Shown here piece after piece: positions 23,182 through 31,669 of a DNA stretch of 64,000 bases (position 1 is the stretch's first letter; each line of letters begins with the position of its first letter). A model generated the notes under the pieces. That model was not told the origin of the DNA and ran no database searches. It saw only the letters and a list, made by a program, of their open reading frames with translations. Position numbers and translations under genes: made by a program. The DNA is from Pseudomonadota bacterium (GTDB taxonomy: Bacteria > Pseudomonadota > Gammaproteobacteria > Burkholderiales > Burkholderiaceae_E), in the NCBI GenBank assembly GCA_023388075.1, contig JAEWGX010000041.1:1-64000 (forward strand). Direction: 5' to 3'.

Positions 23182-23913
23182 TCAAGCGGCCGAAGCACGC
23201 TGCCCATCCGAAAACAGAGAATCCCTGATGTGCGCAGTCGCCAAGTTGACGTGACGCCGCAAAAGCACGCAGGCGAGTTCGACATCTCGTGCGATGGCCG
23301 CTTCCATGAGTTGCTTGTGCCCCCCGAAGGCGGACCGGACACTGGTTCGGCCAGGGTAGGCAAGATTCCGGTATCGGGCGCAATGATCCCAGACTGAGCG
23401 GTGGAACTCTTCAAGCATTGGCTGCCTCGCCGATGAAAGAAGCGCAGCGTGGAATCCACGATGCGCAGCCTCCCATTGCGCACTGTAGGGCCCATGGTTC
23501 GGACGCGATCCGCTGGCACGCATCAAGGCATGGAAAGCTGCAACGATACGCGCCTCCCACGCGACATCCGCATTCTTGAATGCAGCCCGAAGCAAAATCA
23601 CCTCCACCTCTTCCCGAGCACTGATGACCTCTATCAGGTGCGCCGGTGAAATCGACGCGACCCGGAAGCCGCGGCGATTCTCGATCGTGACGAGCATAGA
23701 GGAAGAAAGGCGATGCAGCGCCTCCCGGAGTGGGGTCATGCCCACGCCGTACCGCTCCTTGAGGAGGTCCATGGTCAGCTTCTGGCCGGGCCGCAGCAAT
23801 GCCAGAATGATGTCGTCTCGCAGTCGATCGTAGACCTGCGCGGCAAGCGTATCCCCCGCATCGATAGCACGGGTCTCGACCAACGCTTGGCCTTCGTCCC
23901 CCTCCATAGTCAT
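23182..23913 (-). CDS. GntR-family regulator (FCD subfamily)
   Basis: 243 residues. An N-terminal winged helix (LAAQVYDRLRDDIILALLRP, then GVGMTPLREALHRLSSSMLV) is followed by an all-helical FCD effector domain with the expected histidines in HRGFHAALLSSARQPMLEEF and near GGHKQLMEAAIARD. FADR/VanR-type regulators of this class bind small carboxylates, often with a metal. It ends the operon-like run of PrpD, amidohydrolase and binding protein and probably controls it. Confidence 0.88.
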   Translation of the reverse strand: MTMEGDEGQALVETRAIDAGDTLAAQVYDRLRDDIILALLRPGQKLTMDLLKERYGVGMTPLREALHRLSSSMLVTIENRRGFRVASISPAHLIEVISAREEVEVILLRAAFKNADVAWEARIVAAFHALMRASGSRPNHGPYSAQWEAAHRGFHAALLSSARQPMLEEFHRSVWDHCARYRNLAYPGRTSVRSAFGGHKQLMEAAIARDVELACVLLRRHVNLATAHIRDSLFSDGQRASAA

Positions 23914-24010
23914 GGCTGGAATGGTACGCTAGGGAAGAAAGGCAGTGGCGCGCCCCAACTCCGGAGGTTCCAGGACCGCTCGAGGAGGCCGCCTCCCGGT
24001 GTACAGACAG

Positions 24011-25432
24011 CTATCCACCAACATCCTCCCCGCCAAGCACTCGAGCTATCTGAGGCAACGAACTTCCGACCTGCTCGCTATCCACCTCAAGGAGAGTTTG
24101 CGCGATAGAACTGCCGACTGGACCCGCGCCGGAATAATCACAGCAATCGACGAACTTCGCGATCAGCTCAGCATCCGTCAAGGGCGCAGCAGCGCTGCCT
24201 CTCAGCGCCTCAACCCTGTGAGAGATCACCCTTCCGCTCCTCAACACTACATTGAACTCGACCCAGCGCGGGAGCGGGGGATCGGCGTAGCCAACAACCA
24301 CGATCTTTGGCAAGGCAGCCTGGATCTCCTCCCGGAGCACCATTGAATCAGTGAAAGTAGACAGACCGACCCTGCCATCCTGCAGCGCAGCCGCCAACGC
24401 GTACTGAAGACTGAACTTGCCCTCTAGGGCTGTAACAGGTCGGTCATGAACCAGCGGAACGAAGGCGTTCCGGCTGGCCCTGACTTCAATGCGATCCACC
24501 TCGCAGAGAGTCAACCCGAACTTGTCCCTTACATCCAGCACACCGTCAATGGCGCGGTGAGTGGCATAGCAGTTTGGATACTTCTTGACGTCCACTCCAC
24601 CCGTAACAATCTCGAGCGGCTGCACTCCCAGTCCTTCGAGAGCCTCCACGAGCGATTCACCACTACAGTACAGGCTGGAGAACCCGCCATGAGGGTCGCC
24701 AAGCGGGTCCGCACCCGCGGTGAACCCCATCTGCGCCAAGCGAGTCGCTCTTACGGCGCTGAACGCTGCTTGCCCGGCCTGAAAGCACTTGGCCATCGAC
24801 CCAAAGTTGGTGCGCGTCCCCGCCGCTTGCGCAAGCGCGAGTCCCAGCGCAGAAACTGTCTGATCCGACGTCAACCCGAGCAGCTTGCAGCAGGCGGCGA
24901 CGGCTCCGAAAACTCCGAGCGTATTCGTGGAATGCCATCCCTTGGCAACGTGGTCCACCGCCACCGCACGCCCCAAACGCGCCAGCACCTCGAGTCCGAC
25001 GGCAAACGCAACGAAAACATCGGCCCAGCGCTTCTCCTCCGCCTCCGCTAGAGCCACCAACGCCGGGAACATCACCACACTCGGGTGACCCCGCATCGGT
25101 GAGAGGACATCATCGTAATCCAGGACGTGCGCCATGGCACCGTTGACGAGTGCAGCTGCCTCAGTCGACAGCTTGCCTCCCCTCGACCAGACGGTTGCTG
25201 TCCCATTGTCCGGACTGACACTGCGACAGTAGCGCTCGATCAACAAGCTCGCGGGCTCACGACTGCCGGCGATCGCTCCTCCAAAGGTGTCGAGGAACGC
25301 TCGTCTGGCGGCATGCAGTGCGTCGGCACCTAGCTCGGATCCCTCGAATTCCTGGACGAATCGACCGATCGCCCTACTTGCGCTGGAGCTACAAGGGTTC
25401 ATGTCGTCCTGCTCACCGCTCACAGCAGTCAC
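24011..25432 (-). CDS. MmgE/PrpD-family protein
   Basis: 473 residues. Family marks are DTFGGAIAGSREPASLLIER, GAMAHVLDYDDV near residue 105, GWHSTNTLGVFGAVAACCKL near 170, and KYPNCYATHRAIDGVLDVRD near 290. Members include 2-methylcitrate dehydratase and cis-aconitate decarboxylase, but many have unknown substrates, and no methylcitrate genes are here. Its ATG overlaps the amidohydrolase stop as ATGA. It probably dehydrates or decarboxylates a hydroxy-tricarboxylic or related acid taken up through the nearby binding protein. Confidence 0.88.
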   Translation of the reverse strand: MTAVSGEQDDMNPCSSSASRAIGRFVQEFEGSELGADALHAARRAFLDTFGGAIAGSREPASLLIERYCRSVSPDNGTATVWSRGGKLSTEAAALVNGAMAHVLDYDDVLSPMRGHPSVVMFPALVALAEAEEKRWADVFVAFAVGLEVLARLGRAVAVDHVAKGWHSTNTLGVFGAVAACCKLLGLTSDQTVSALGLALAQAAGTRTNFGSMAKCFQAGQAAFSAVRATRLAQMGFTAGADPLGDPHGGFSSLYCSGESLVEALEGLGVQPLEIVTGGVDVKKYPNCYATHRAIDGVLDVRDKFGLTLCEVDRIEVRASRNAFVPLVHDRPVTALEGKFSLQYALAAALQDGRVGLSTFTDSMVLREEIQAALPKIVVVGYADPPLPRWVEFNVVLRSGRVISHRVEALRGSAAAPLTDAELIAKFVDCCDYSGAGPVGSSIAQTLLEVDSEQVGSSLPQIARVLGGEDVGG

Positions 25433-26337
25433 GTCGGCCCGGCCGAGCTGGTGCTGACATCGCCGGGACTCACCTGGGAAGAAAGGCGCTCCGCCAACGC
25501 TTCGACTATTCGAGTGGCCGTTGCCTGGATCGCCTCAAAACCTTCGTTCTTCTTGAACGTACTGACGTCCATGAACCGACTCTTGTTGATCTCGACCTGA
25601 AGACTCTCGACGCCGTTGACTGGATCGCCGCATCTTCGAATGATCTCCCCGCCAACGTACGGGTCGTTGAACGTACACGAGAACCCGGCGTTCCTGATGA
25701 CGCTTGCGACGAACTCCATAAGATCCCAAGAGCATGTTTCCCCGTTCCGATTGCTCAGGCAGAAATCCGCGCGGGGCCTACCGGCATCGGGATGGGTCGA
25801 CGCCCCAAAGGCCGACATGCAATGGCAACTGAGGTGATACACCGTCCCGGACCGGGACAGTTGTCGATCCAGAATCGACCGAAGTTCGTTGTGATACGGG
25901 TGGTAGTAGCCGTTCATCCGCTCCATGACCTCGGCGACGCTGAGCTTTCGCTCATGCACTGGTTCGCCATGGCGCGATTTCGCCTTGAGCAGTCCTAGCC
26001 CGGTCTTGGATCGGGTAGGTTGGAGCGGTACCGGCCACTCCCCCTCGATAAGATCCGAATCAATGTCCAATTCATGTCGATTCACGTCGATCCAGAAGCT
26101 TGGAAAGCATGCGTACAGCAGCGTTCCGCCTAACCGAGGGGTAGAGCTCCATAACTCGTCGACGTACATCGACACGTTGTCGTGCAAGGTGGTGAACGGG
26201 ATCATGGAGCGGAACTCCTCCGGGTACTCGCGTCCACTCCGTGATACATCGACGACCAAAGGGATAGGGTTTGCAACGGGATCAAACCGCTGGAAGACAC
26301 CGCGTCGCAAGTGAATGTTCATGTGACCCTTAGACAT
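25429..26337 (-). CDS. N-formylglutamate amidohydrolase-family protein
   Basis: 302 residues. The family is a zinc-dependent carboxypeptidase fold that hydrolyses N-formylglutamate and similar N-acyl amino acids. Visible marks are PLVVDVSRSGREYPEEF, CFPSFWIDVNRHELDID near residue 85, and the His-rich GTVYHLSCHCMSAFG near 165, with a late VEINKSRFM. Start ATG 26337 or ATG 26322. It lies 33 bases after the binding-protein gene and overlaps the PrpD gene, so the three are co-expressed. No other histidine-degradation (hut) gene is present, so the substrate may differ from N-formylglutamate. Confidence 0.85.
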   Translation of the reverse strand: MSKGHMNIHLRRGVFQRFDPVANPIPLVVDVSRSGREYPEEFRSMIPFTTLHDNVSMYVDELWSSTPRLGGTLLYACFPSFWIDVNRHELDIDSDLIEGEWPVPLQPTRSKTGLGLLKAKSRHGEPVHERKLSVAEVMERMNGYYHPYHNELRSILDRQLSRSGTVYHLSCHCMSAFGASTHPDAGRPRADFCLSNRNGETCSWDLMEFVASVIRNAGFSCTFNDPYVGGEIIRRCGDPVNGVESLQVEINKSRFMDVSTFKKNEGFEAIQATATRIVEALAERLSSQVSPGDVSTSSAGPT

Positions 26338-26370
26338 TCTGTCTTCGTCGGAAAACGCTGGGCTCCATCC

Positions 26371-27357
26371 TCAGCCTTTCCCTCCCTGGCTGACGGCAAC
26401 TCTGAACTTCTCGATGTCGGCCACGATGAGCGAGCGAAAGTCGGCGCCGAAGATAGGCGCTGATTGCGCGCCATCGGCGGTGTACACGCGCAGCACTTCC
26501 GGATCAGCCAGTGCTTCCCTGGTTGCATCGGTCAGCTTCGAGATGACTTCGTTAGGTGTACCGGCAGGAGCAACCAAGCCGTACCAAAGAGTCATATCGA
26601 TATCAACACCCGCCTCCTTGAAGGTCGGTACGTCAGGCAGCGCTGGATTGCGGGCCGCACTGGTGGTCGCCAGTAGCCGCAACTTTCCGCTCTTGATTTG
26701 TGGCATCAGCCCTGTGTACGGGTTGACGAAACTGTCGACCAATCCGGCAAACAGATCGTTCAGGGCCGGCGCGGCACCCTTATAGGGAACGTGGAGTATC
26801 TCGACCCCGGCCTTCTGCTTGACCATCTCCATCACAAGATGTGACGCCCCGTTCACACCAGGAGAAGCGAAGGACAGCTTTCCCTTCTTGGCCCTCTGCA
26901 GGAAATCCTCGATTGACGTGTACGGTGAGTCCCCTGAAACCACTAGCCCATATGGAGAGTCCACCAACTTCGCAATCGGAGCGAAGTCGTCCGGAACCTT
27001 GTATGGCAAGTCGTCTCTTACAGCAGGGGCAGCCGAAAAGTTGCCGCTCATGGCCAGCAGCAAGGTATAGCCGTCTGGCTTCGCGTTGGCCACGATGCCC
27101 CCGGCAATGCTGCCACCCGCGCCTGCACGGTTCTCGACGACCACCGACTGCCCCAAGGATTTGCCAAGGGAGTTGGCGAGCACTCGCCCGTAGAGATCGG
27201 CGCCGCCCCCCGGAGGAAATCCAACGAAGAGCTTGAGGGGTTGTTGAGGGTATGCCGCATAGGCCGAGAGAGGAGCGAGGGCGACTCCCCCGCACGCTGC
27301 CAGTACAAGGCGGCGGCGTGGTTGGCTCACGGCAGGGGGGGCACTGTGTCGCTTCAT
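26371..27357 (-). CDS. Bug/TctC-type tripartite tricarboxylate transporter binding protein
   Basis: 328 residues from the ATG at 27357. It has an RRR-containing signal peptide with AYAA cleavage, then YPQQPLKLFVGFPPGGGADL, VENRAGAGGSIAGGIVANAK and ADGYTLLL-type segments, all typical of the Bug family that captures carboxylates in the periplasm. No TctA/TctB membrane genes are adjacent, so it must use a distant permease or act as a sensor, as many Bug proteins are thought to do. It is the first gene of the operon; repeats sit in its promoter. Confidence 0.93.
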   Translation of the reverse strand: MKRHSAPPAVSQPRRRLVLAACGGVALAPLSAYAAYPQQPLKLFVGFPPGGGADLYGRVLANSLGKSLGQSVVVENRAGAGGSIAGGIVANAKPDGYTLLLAMSGNFSAAPAVRDDLPYKVPDDFAPIAKLVDSPYGLVVSGDSPYTSIEDFLQRAKKGKLSFASPGVNGASHLVMEMVKQKAGVEILHVPYKGAAPALNDLFAGLVDSFVNPYTGLMPQIKSGKLRLLATTSAARNPALPDVPTFKEAGVDIDMTLWYGLVAPAGTPNEVISKLTDATREALADPEVLRVYTADGAQSAPIFGADFRSLIVADIEKFRVAVSQGGKG

Positions 27358-27380
27358 GGCGGTCTCCGATCTGGTAGTTC

Positions 27381-27477
27381 GTTTTTCGATAGTATTGTAG
27401 TTTTTCGATGCCATCAAGGCCGGAAAGCGCGGACAACCCCAGGGGAGCTTTCCCACGCGCCCTTCCTGATTTTCGAT
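27381..27477 (-). promoter_or_regulatory. Putative promoter and operator repeats
   Basis: On the minus strand ATCGAAAAAC occurs twice, at 27400-27409 and 27381-27390 (19-base period), directly before and after a -10-like TACAAT (27394-27399). A third partial copy (ATCGAAAA) is at 27470-27477. The -35 is poor. This would let a bound regulator, perhaps the GntR protein of the operon, occlude the promoter. Confidence 0.45.
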
Positions 27478-27956
27478 AAAACAGCCGCGTGAGGGTAAGC
27501 TGTGCCGGCTCGGCGGTACAGATGGCACGTTGGACGATCAGGCCGCGGTCGGCGCCGAGGCAGCTTGAGGGCCGGCGGGCCAGGTCTCTGTTTGCGGAAT
27601 CACGACTAGGCTGGCTACTGGATGTCGCGCTTCCTCCGAAGAGCAGAACCCTACAGGACGCGCGACTACGGACAGCGCGCGAAAGGCCCTCTGCGCGCTT
27701 CTTCACCTTGTTCCAGCCGGGCTGACGTCGCTCATCCGCCTCGCCTTTGGTCGACACGATCGTTCACATGCACGGGCCTAGGCTCCGACAGCCGCCGGAA
27801 CCATAATCTGGCTCGCTATCCCGCCCGATGTCCGAATCCCGCCAGCGCAAGGAAGCTTCTGCAGCAGTCGTGCCGGCACGGGCGTGGCGGCGGCGAGCAA
27901 GATGCCGCACGAACCAGGCCAACCGGCCTTTGAGCTACGCCCTCAGGAGAACCGCC
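27478..27956. other. Stretch without a supported gene
   Basis: About 480 bases. Open frames exist on both strands but have no convincing start, ribosome site or family resemblance. I see no repeats or tRNA. It probably holds the promoter of the downstream plus-strand gene and degraded DNA between two accessory units. Confidence 0.4.
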
Positions 27957-28241
27957 ATGTTTCTCAGAGTGATCAGCTTCCGAGTAAAACCAGAGTCGCT
28001 CGGCAGGTTCGAGGAACTGTGTGATTCATCCCGCAAGCCGTTGTCCGGCATCTCTGGAATGCAGCGATGCTTTGGCGCAGTGGACGAATCCGGCAATGCC
28101 GTCGTCATTGGTGTTTGGGACAGTGAGGATGCCGCCACGAAGGCCCAACCAGCGCTCCAGGCAGTTTGGGCCGCCTTGAGCGAGCATATGGCCGAGCAGC
28201 CTCGCCCCACGGAGTACAAGAGCGGCTACACGTTGAAGTAA
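27957..28241 (+). CDS. Small ABM-like (dimeric alpha-beta barrel) protein
   Basis: 94 residues from the ATG at 27957, with AGGAG seven bases upstream. The pattern MFLRVISFRVKPESLGRFEE, SGISGMQRCFGAVDESGNAV and IGVWDSEDAATKAQPA fits antibiotic-biosynthesis-monooxygenase-type ferredoxin-fold proteins. Members may be monooxygenases or dimeric stress proteins; no catalytic residue identifies a reaction here. Confidence 0.7.
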   Translation: MFLRVISFRVKPESLGRFEELCDSSRKPLSGISGMQRCFGAVDESGNAVVIGVWDSEDAATKAQPALQAVWAALSEHMAEQPRPTEYKSGYTLK

Positions 28242-28370
28242 CCAAGTGATAGCGCCTGAATCGGGAGTTGCGCTCTATCGTCCAGCAGGACAACCCAGGA
28301 AGCAGTTGGTCGCACTGGGCGGTTCGCCAGTCGGACTCGCCCGAGGCCTTCACGACGCCGGACGACTGAA

Positions 28371-28577
28371 TCAGCCCTTCTGTCTCCGATGGTTCACCCA
28401 GGCCGCAGCCCCGCTGGCGAAGAAGCCCAGCACGCAAGTCGGCAGCGCGTACCGGGCGAAGTCGTGCCCGGGCGCATCCGCTTCGGTCCCCATGTACATG
28501 AGGAGCATGAAGCCGGCAAGCACCATGAAAGTCAGCGAGAGTGAGAACAATCCAATGGTCGACCTACTCCAACTCAT
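28371..28577 (-). CDS. Small two-pass membrane protein
   Basis: 68 residues with two hydrophobic spans (IGLFSLSLTFMVLAGFMLLM and ALPTCVLGFFASGAAAWV) joined by a short loop. AAGGAG lies six bases upstream of the ATG at 28577, supporting a real gene. No family is recognised. It is convergent with the ABM-like gene. Confidence 0.6.
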   Translation of the reverse strand: MSWSRSTIGLFSLSLTFMVLAGFMLLMYMGTEADAPGHDFARYALPTCVLGFFASGAAAWVNHRRQKG

Positions 28578-28768
28578 ACGAACTCCTTGTCGCGAACTGG
28601 AATGGTAGCCAGACCAGACAGGCCGGCGCCAGGACGGACCGGCGAGCAGGAACGGCGACGCGGTACCCGCATGGAGCAGGCGGCGGGGAACCGCCGCAGC
28701 ATCTGAGGCAGATCAAGCAAGGTCTTTCACGGCCCCGTATGATCGTGCATGGAAGAAGGAGAGGATTC

Positions 28769-29122
28769 ATGCAGATCAACGTGAACACGGACGACAACCT
28801 TCGCGGCGGCGCGTCGCTGGCCGCCTGGGTGGAAAAGGAGACGAAGGACATCCTGGCCCACTTCACCAGCCAGCTCACCCGTGTCGAGGTTCATCTTGGC
28901 GACGAGAACGCCAGCAAGGCGGGAGAGATGGACAAGCGCTGCGCGATCGAGGCGCGGGCGGCCGGGATCGATCCGGTCAGCGTGACCAACAAGGGGCCGA
29001 ACGTGGAAGAGGCCTGCCGCGGGGCATTGCGCAAGCTGCGCAGCGTGCTGGAGAGCCGACTGGGTCGCCGGCAGGACCACAAGGGCGCCCCCTCCATCCG
29101 CGACGAGACGGATCTGGCCTAG
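28769..29122 (+). CDS. HPF/RaiA-like ribosome-associated protein
   Basis: 117 residues from the ATG at 28769 (AAGGAGAGG upstream). MQINVNTDDNLRGGASLAAW, LTRVEVHLGDENASKAGEMD and CAIEARAAGIDPVSV follow the beta-alpha-beta-beta-beta-alpha layout of HPF/RaiA proteins, which bind the 30S subunit under stress. The start differs from classical RaiA and the C-terminal tail is short, so it is a divergent stand-alone member like those seen in many betaproteobacteria. Confidence 0.78.
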   Translation: MQINVNTDDNLRGGASLAAWVEKETKDILAHFTSQLTRVEVHLGDENASKAGEMDKRCAIEARAAGIDPVSVTNKGPNVEEACRGALRKLRSVLESRLGRRQDHKGAPSIRDETDLA

Positions 29123-29198
29123 GGCGACCCGTACGGCTGGACAGCCGAGGGCAAGAGCGACGCCGAGCCAGCGACGCCGGAGCCGGCGTCGCCGGGCT

Positions 29199-29414
29199 TC
29201 AGCGCCCGATCAGGCGCCTGACGCCGTCGCGCCCGCCGGCCGCCCGCAGCAGCAACGCGGCGCCAGCCGCCTTGCTCGCCAGCCGCATCATCGGCGTGCG
29301 AGCGCCGCGCCTGAGAAGCCACATGCCCGCGGTGGCGACCAGCCAATGTTCGCCGGGGAAGCCGGGGCGTTGCTGGTCGGCGCGACGCGCCCGGTTGATC
29401 AGGTTACGGATCAT
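29199..29414 (-). CDS. Small basic protein of unknown function
   Basis: 71 residues, Arg-rich, with one moderately hydrophobic segment (EHWLVATAGMWLLRRGA). AGGAG lies seven bases upstream of the ATG at 29414, which is the main support. It is transcribed in the same direction as the acyl-CoA ligase, whose stop lies just beyond its start. No family is recognised. Confidence 0.5.
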   Translation of the reverse strand: MIRNLINRARRADQQRPGFPGEHWLVATAGMWLLRRGARTPMMRLASKAAGAALLLRAAGGRDGVRRLIGR

Positions 29415-29467
29415 GGTTGGCTCCTGGATTGGGATGGCGGAGCCATTGCAACGATGATGCCCGCGTT

Positions 29468-31108
29468 TCAGGCGGTTGGCAGCCGATAGTCCCTGAACTG
29501 CTCGCGCAGCCGGGTCTTCAGGATCTTTCCGGTGGGGCCGAGCGGGATGGACTCCACGAACTGCACGTCATCGGGCGTCCACCACCTGGCCACCCTGCCC
29601 TCGTAGATGGACAGGATATCGGCGGCACTCGCCTGAGCGCCGGGCTTCCTCGCCACGATCAGGAGCGGTCGCTCGTCCCACTTGGGGTGCGCGACGCCGA
29701 TCACCGCCGCGTTGGCCACCGACGGATGCCCGATCGCGAGGTTCTCCAGCTCGATGGTGCTGATCCATTCGCCGCCCGACTTGATCACGTCCTTGCTGCG
29801 GTCGGTGATCTGCATGATCCCTTCGGGGTCGATCGTCGCCACGTCGCCGGTGTGAAGCCAGGCGTCCCCGTTGGTGTCATGCTGCAGCGGGTGGTTGTCG
29901 TCCTTGAAGTAGCTGCTGATGACCCACGGTCCACGGACGAGCAGGTTGCCATAGGTCTTGCCGTCCCACGGCAGATCCTTGCCGTCGTCGTCGACGATCT
30001 TCATGTCGACGCCGAAGAGAACGTTGCCCTGCCTGGCCAGCAGCTCGTGCTGTCGTTCCCGGGGCAGGCCCAGGTGCCCGGGCCGCAGGCGTGAGATGGT
30101 GCCGATCGGCGACATCTCCGTCATGCCCCACCCATGCTTCACCTCCACGCCGAACGTGTCGCGGAAGGCCCGGACCATCGCCAGGGGGCAGGCCGACCCG
30201 CCGATCATCGTGCGCTTCAACGTCGAGAAGCGCAGCCCGTTGGCTTCGACGTGCTGCAGGAGCCCGAGCCAGACCGTCGGCACGCCGGCGGCGAGCGTGA
30301 CGCCTTCGGCCTCGAACAAGTCATGGAGCGACTTGCCGTCCAGGTCGGGACCGGGAAGGACGAGCTTGGCGCCGACCATCGCCGCGGTGAACGGTAGTCC
30401 CCAGGCGTTGGCGTGGAACATCGGCACGACGGGCAGGATGACGTCCCGGGCCGATGCGTCGACCGCATCCGGCAGCGCGGCGCCGTAGGCATGCAGGACC
30501 GTGGACCGATGCGAATAGAGCGATCCCTTGGGGTTGCCGGTCGTACCGGACGTGTAGCAGAGCGCCACTGCGCGCTTCTCGTCGAACACCGGCCACGTCC
30601 ACCCCTCGTTCCCCGACCGGAGAAACACCTCGTAGTTGGCAAGGCCCGGCACGTTCCCGGCCTGCGGCTGCCTGCCCTCGTCGACCATCGCGAGCCACCG
30701 TTCGACTCGCGGACAGCGGGAGGCCACGGCCTGCACGAGCGGCATGAACGTCGCGTCGAAGGCGACGATCCGGTCCCCGGCATGGTTGATGATCCAGGCG
30801 ATCTGGTCCGGATGCAGGCGTGGATTGAGGGTGTGCGCGACCGCACCCATGCCGCCCACCCCGTAGTAGAGCTCCACGTGGCGGTACCCGTTCCAGGCGA
30901 TTGTCGCGACGCGGTCGCCGTCACCGATGCCTGCCTCCTGCAACGCGCTCGCCAACAGGCGGCAGCGTCGCTCGAGGTCGGCGTAGGTGTATCGGTGCAG
31001 GTCGCCCTCCACCCGCCTTGACACGATCTCGGTAGCGCTGAAATGGCGGGCGGCATGCCGCAGGATCGCCGAGACCAGCAGCGGCGTCTCCATCATCTGT
31101 CCCAGCAT
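29468..31108 (-). CDS. Long/medium-chain fatty-acid CoA ligase (AMP-binding)
   Basis: 546 residues. The adenylation loop YTSGTTGNPKGSLYSH lies near residue 190, GWGMTEMSPIGTISR near 330, and the hinge region WLHTGDVATIDPEGIMQITD then RSKDVIKSGGEWIS near 420-450; a catalytic Lys follows in GPTGKILKTRLRE near 530. Overall it resembles AlkK-like medium-chain acyl-CoA synthetases. It would activate free fatty acids with ATP and CoA. GGAGGAG lies about ten bases before the ATG at 31108. Confidence 0.9.
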   Translation of the reverse strand: MLGQMMETPLLVSAILRHAARHFSATEIVSRRVEGDLHRYTYADLERRCRLLASALQEAGIGDGDRVATIAWNGYRHVELYYGVGGMGAVAHTLNPRLHPDQIAWIINHAGDRIVAFDATFMPLVQAVASRCPRVERWLAMVDEGRQPQAGNVPGLANYEVFLRSGNEGWTWPVFDEKRAVALCYTSGTTGNPKGSLYSHRSTVLHAYGAALPDAVDASARDVILPVVPMFHANAWGLPFTAAMVGAKLVLPGPDLDGKSLHDLFEAEGVTLAAGVPTVWLGLLQHVEANGLRFSTLKRTMIGGSACPLAMVRAFRDTFGVEVKHGWGMTEMSPIGTISRLRPGHLGLPRERQHELLARQGNVLFGVDMKIVDDDGKDLPWDGKTYGNLLVRGPWVISSYFKDDNHPLQHDTNGDAWLHTGDVATIDPEGIMQITDRSKDVIKSGGEWISTIELENLAIGHPSVANAAVIGVAHPKWDERPLLIVARKPGAQASAADILSIYEGRVARWWTPDDVQFVESIPLGPTGKILKTRLREQFRDYRLPTA

Positions 31109-31199
31109 GGGCGTGTCTCCTCCCGGACCGGCAACGGGTCCCGGTACGGCGAAGGCGCGGCCACGGGACAGGTCGACCAGTGCAGAGGCAGTATACGCA

Positions 31200-31246
31200 G
31201 CGAGGCCCGCCCGATGGTGCCGCAGCAGCCATCGGGCGGGCCTCGC
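31200..31246. repeat. Perfect 18-pair intergenic hairpin
   Basis: 31200-31217 and 31229-31246 are perfect reverse complements with an 11-base loop (31218-31228). There is no T-run on either side. It lies between a small gene and the CoA ligase promoter and may be a terminator, a REP-like element or an RNA stabiliser. Confidence 0.7.
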
Positions 31247-31317
31247 ATCCAGGACCGGCGTGCCCTGGGGCGCCCCGGTATCGCGCCGGGGGCGGCTCGG
31301 CCGTCTCCGGCGCGGGC

Positions 31318-31563
31318 TCAGCCCTGGTCGGGCTTGGTGTAGTCGCGCGTTTCTTCCGGATCGAACTCCTTCGCGCGGTCGCGACCCGCCTGTTCGGCCT
31401 TGCGGGCCTCGTCCGGATCCTGGCCAGCGGCCTTGCGAGCGGCTTCGTCGACTTTGCCGGACTGCACGAACTGCTGCTGGTCCTCGTTGTAGCGCCGCGC
31501 GGCCTCCCGATCGCCTTCACCCTGGTTCTGGCCGCCTTGCGGGTTCATCTTGCCTTCCTTCAT
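31318..31563 (-). CDS. Small hydrophilic, stress-like protein
   Basis: 81 residues from the ATG at 31563 (AGGAGG six bases upstream). It is strongly charged and Gln/Glu/Asp/Lys-rich with no hydrophobic core (GGQNQGEGDREAARRYNEDQ, DPDEARKAEQAGRDRAKEFD), so probably disordered. It resembles small hydrophilic stress proteins seen in many proteobacteria, but I cannot name a family. Confidence 0.65.
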   Translation of the reverse strand: MKEGKMNPQGGQNQGEGDREAARRYNEDQQQFVQSGKVDEAARKAAGQDPDEARKAEQAGRDRAKEFDPEETRDYTKPDQG

Positions 31564-31669
31564 CGTTGACCTCCTTCTCCTGGAAGCCGGTGAAAGGCAT
31601 GGCGTATGCCCGCGCCAGACGCGAGCGGCCGGCGGCTCGGGCGGCAGGTCCCCCGCTCCGCGGGGCGGG

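Noticed and set aside
27489..27725. Possible gene in the 27.4-27.95 kb gap
   Set aside because: Open frames on both strands have shadow-like Arg-rich composition and no start signals.
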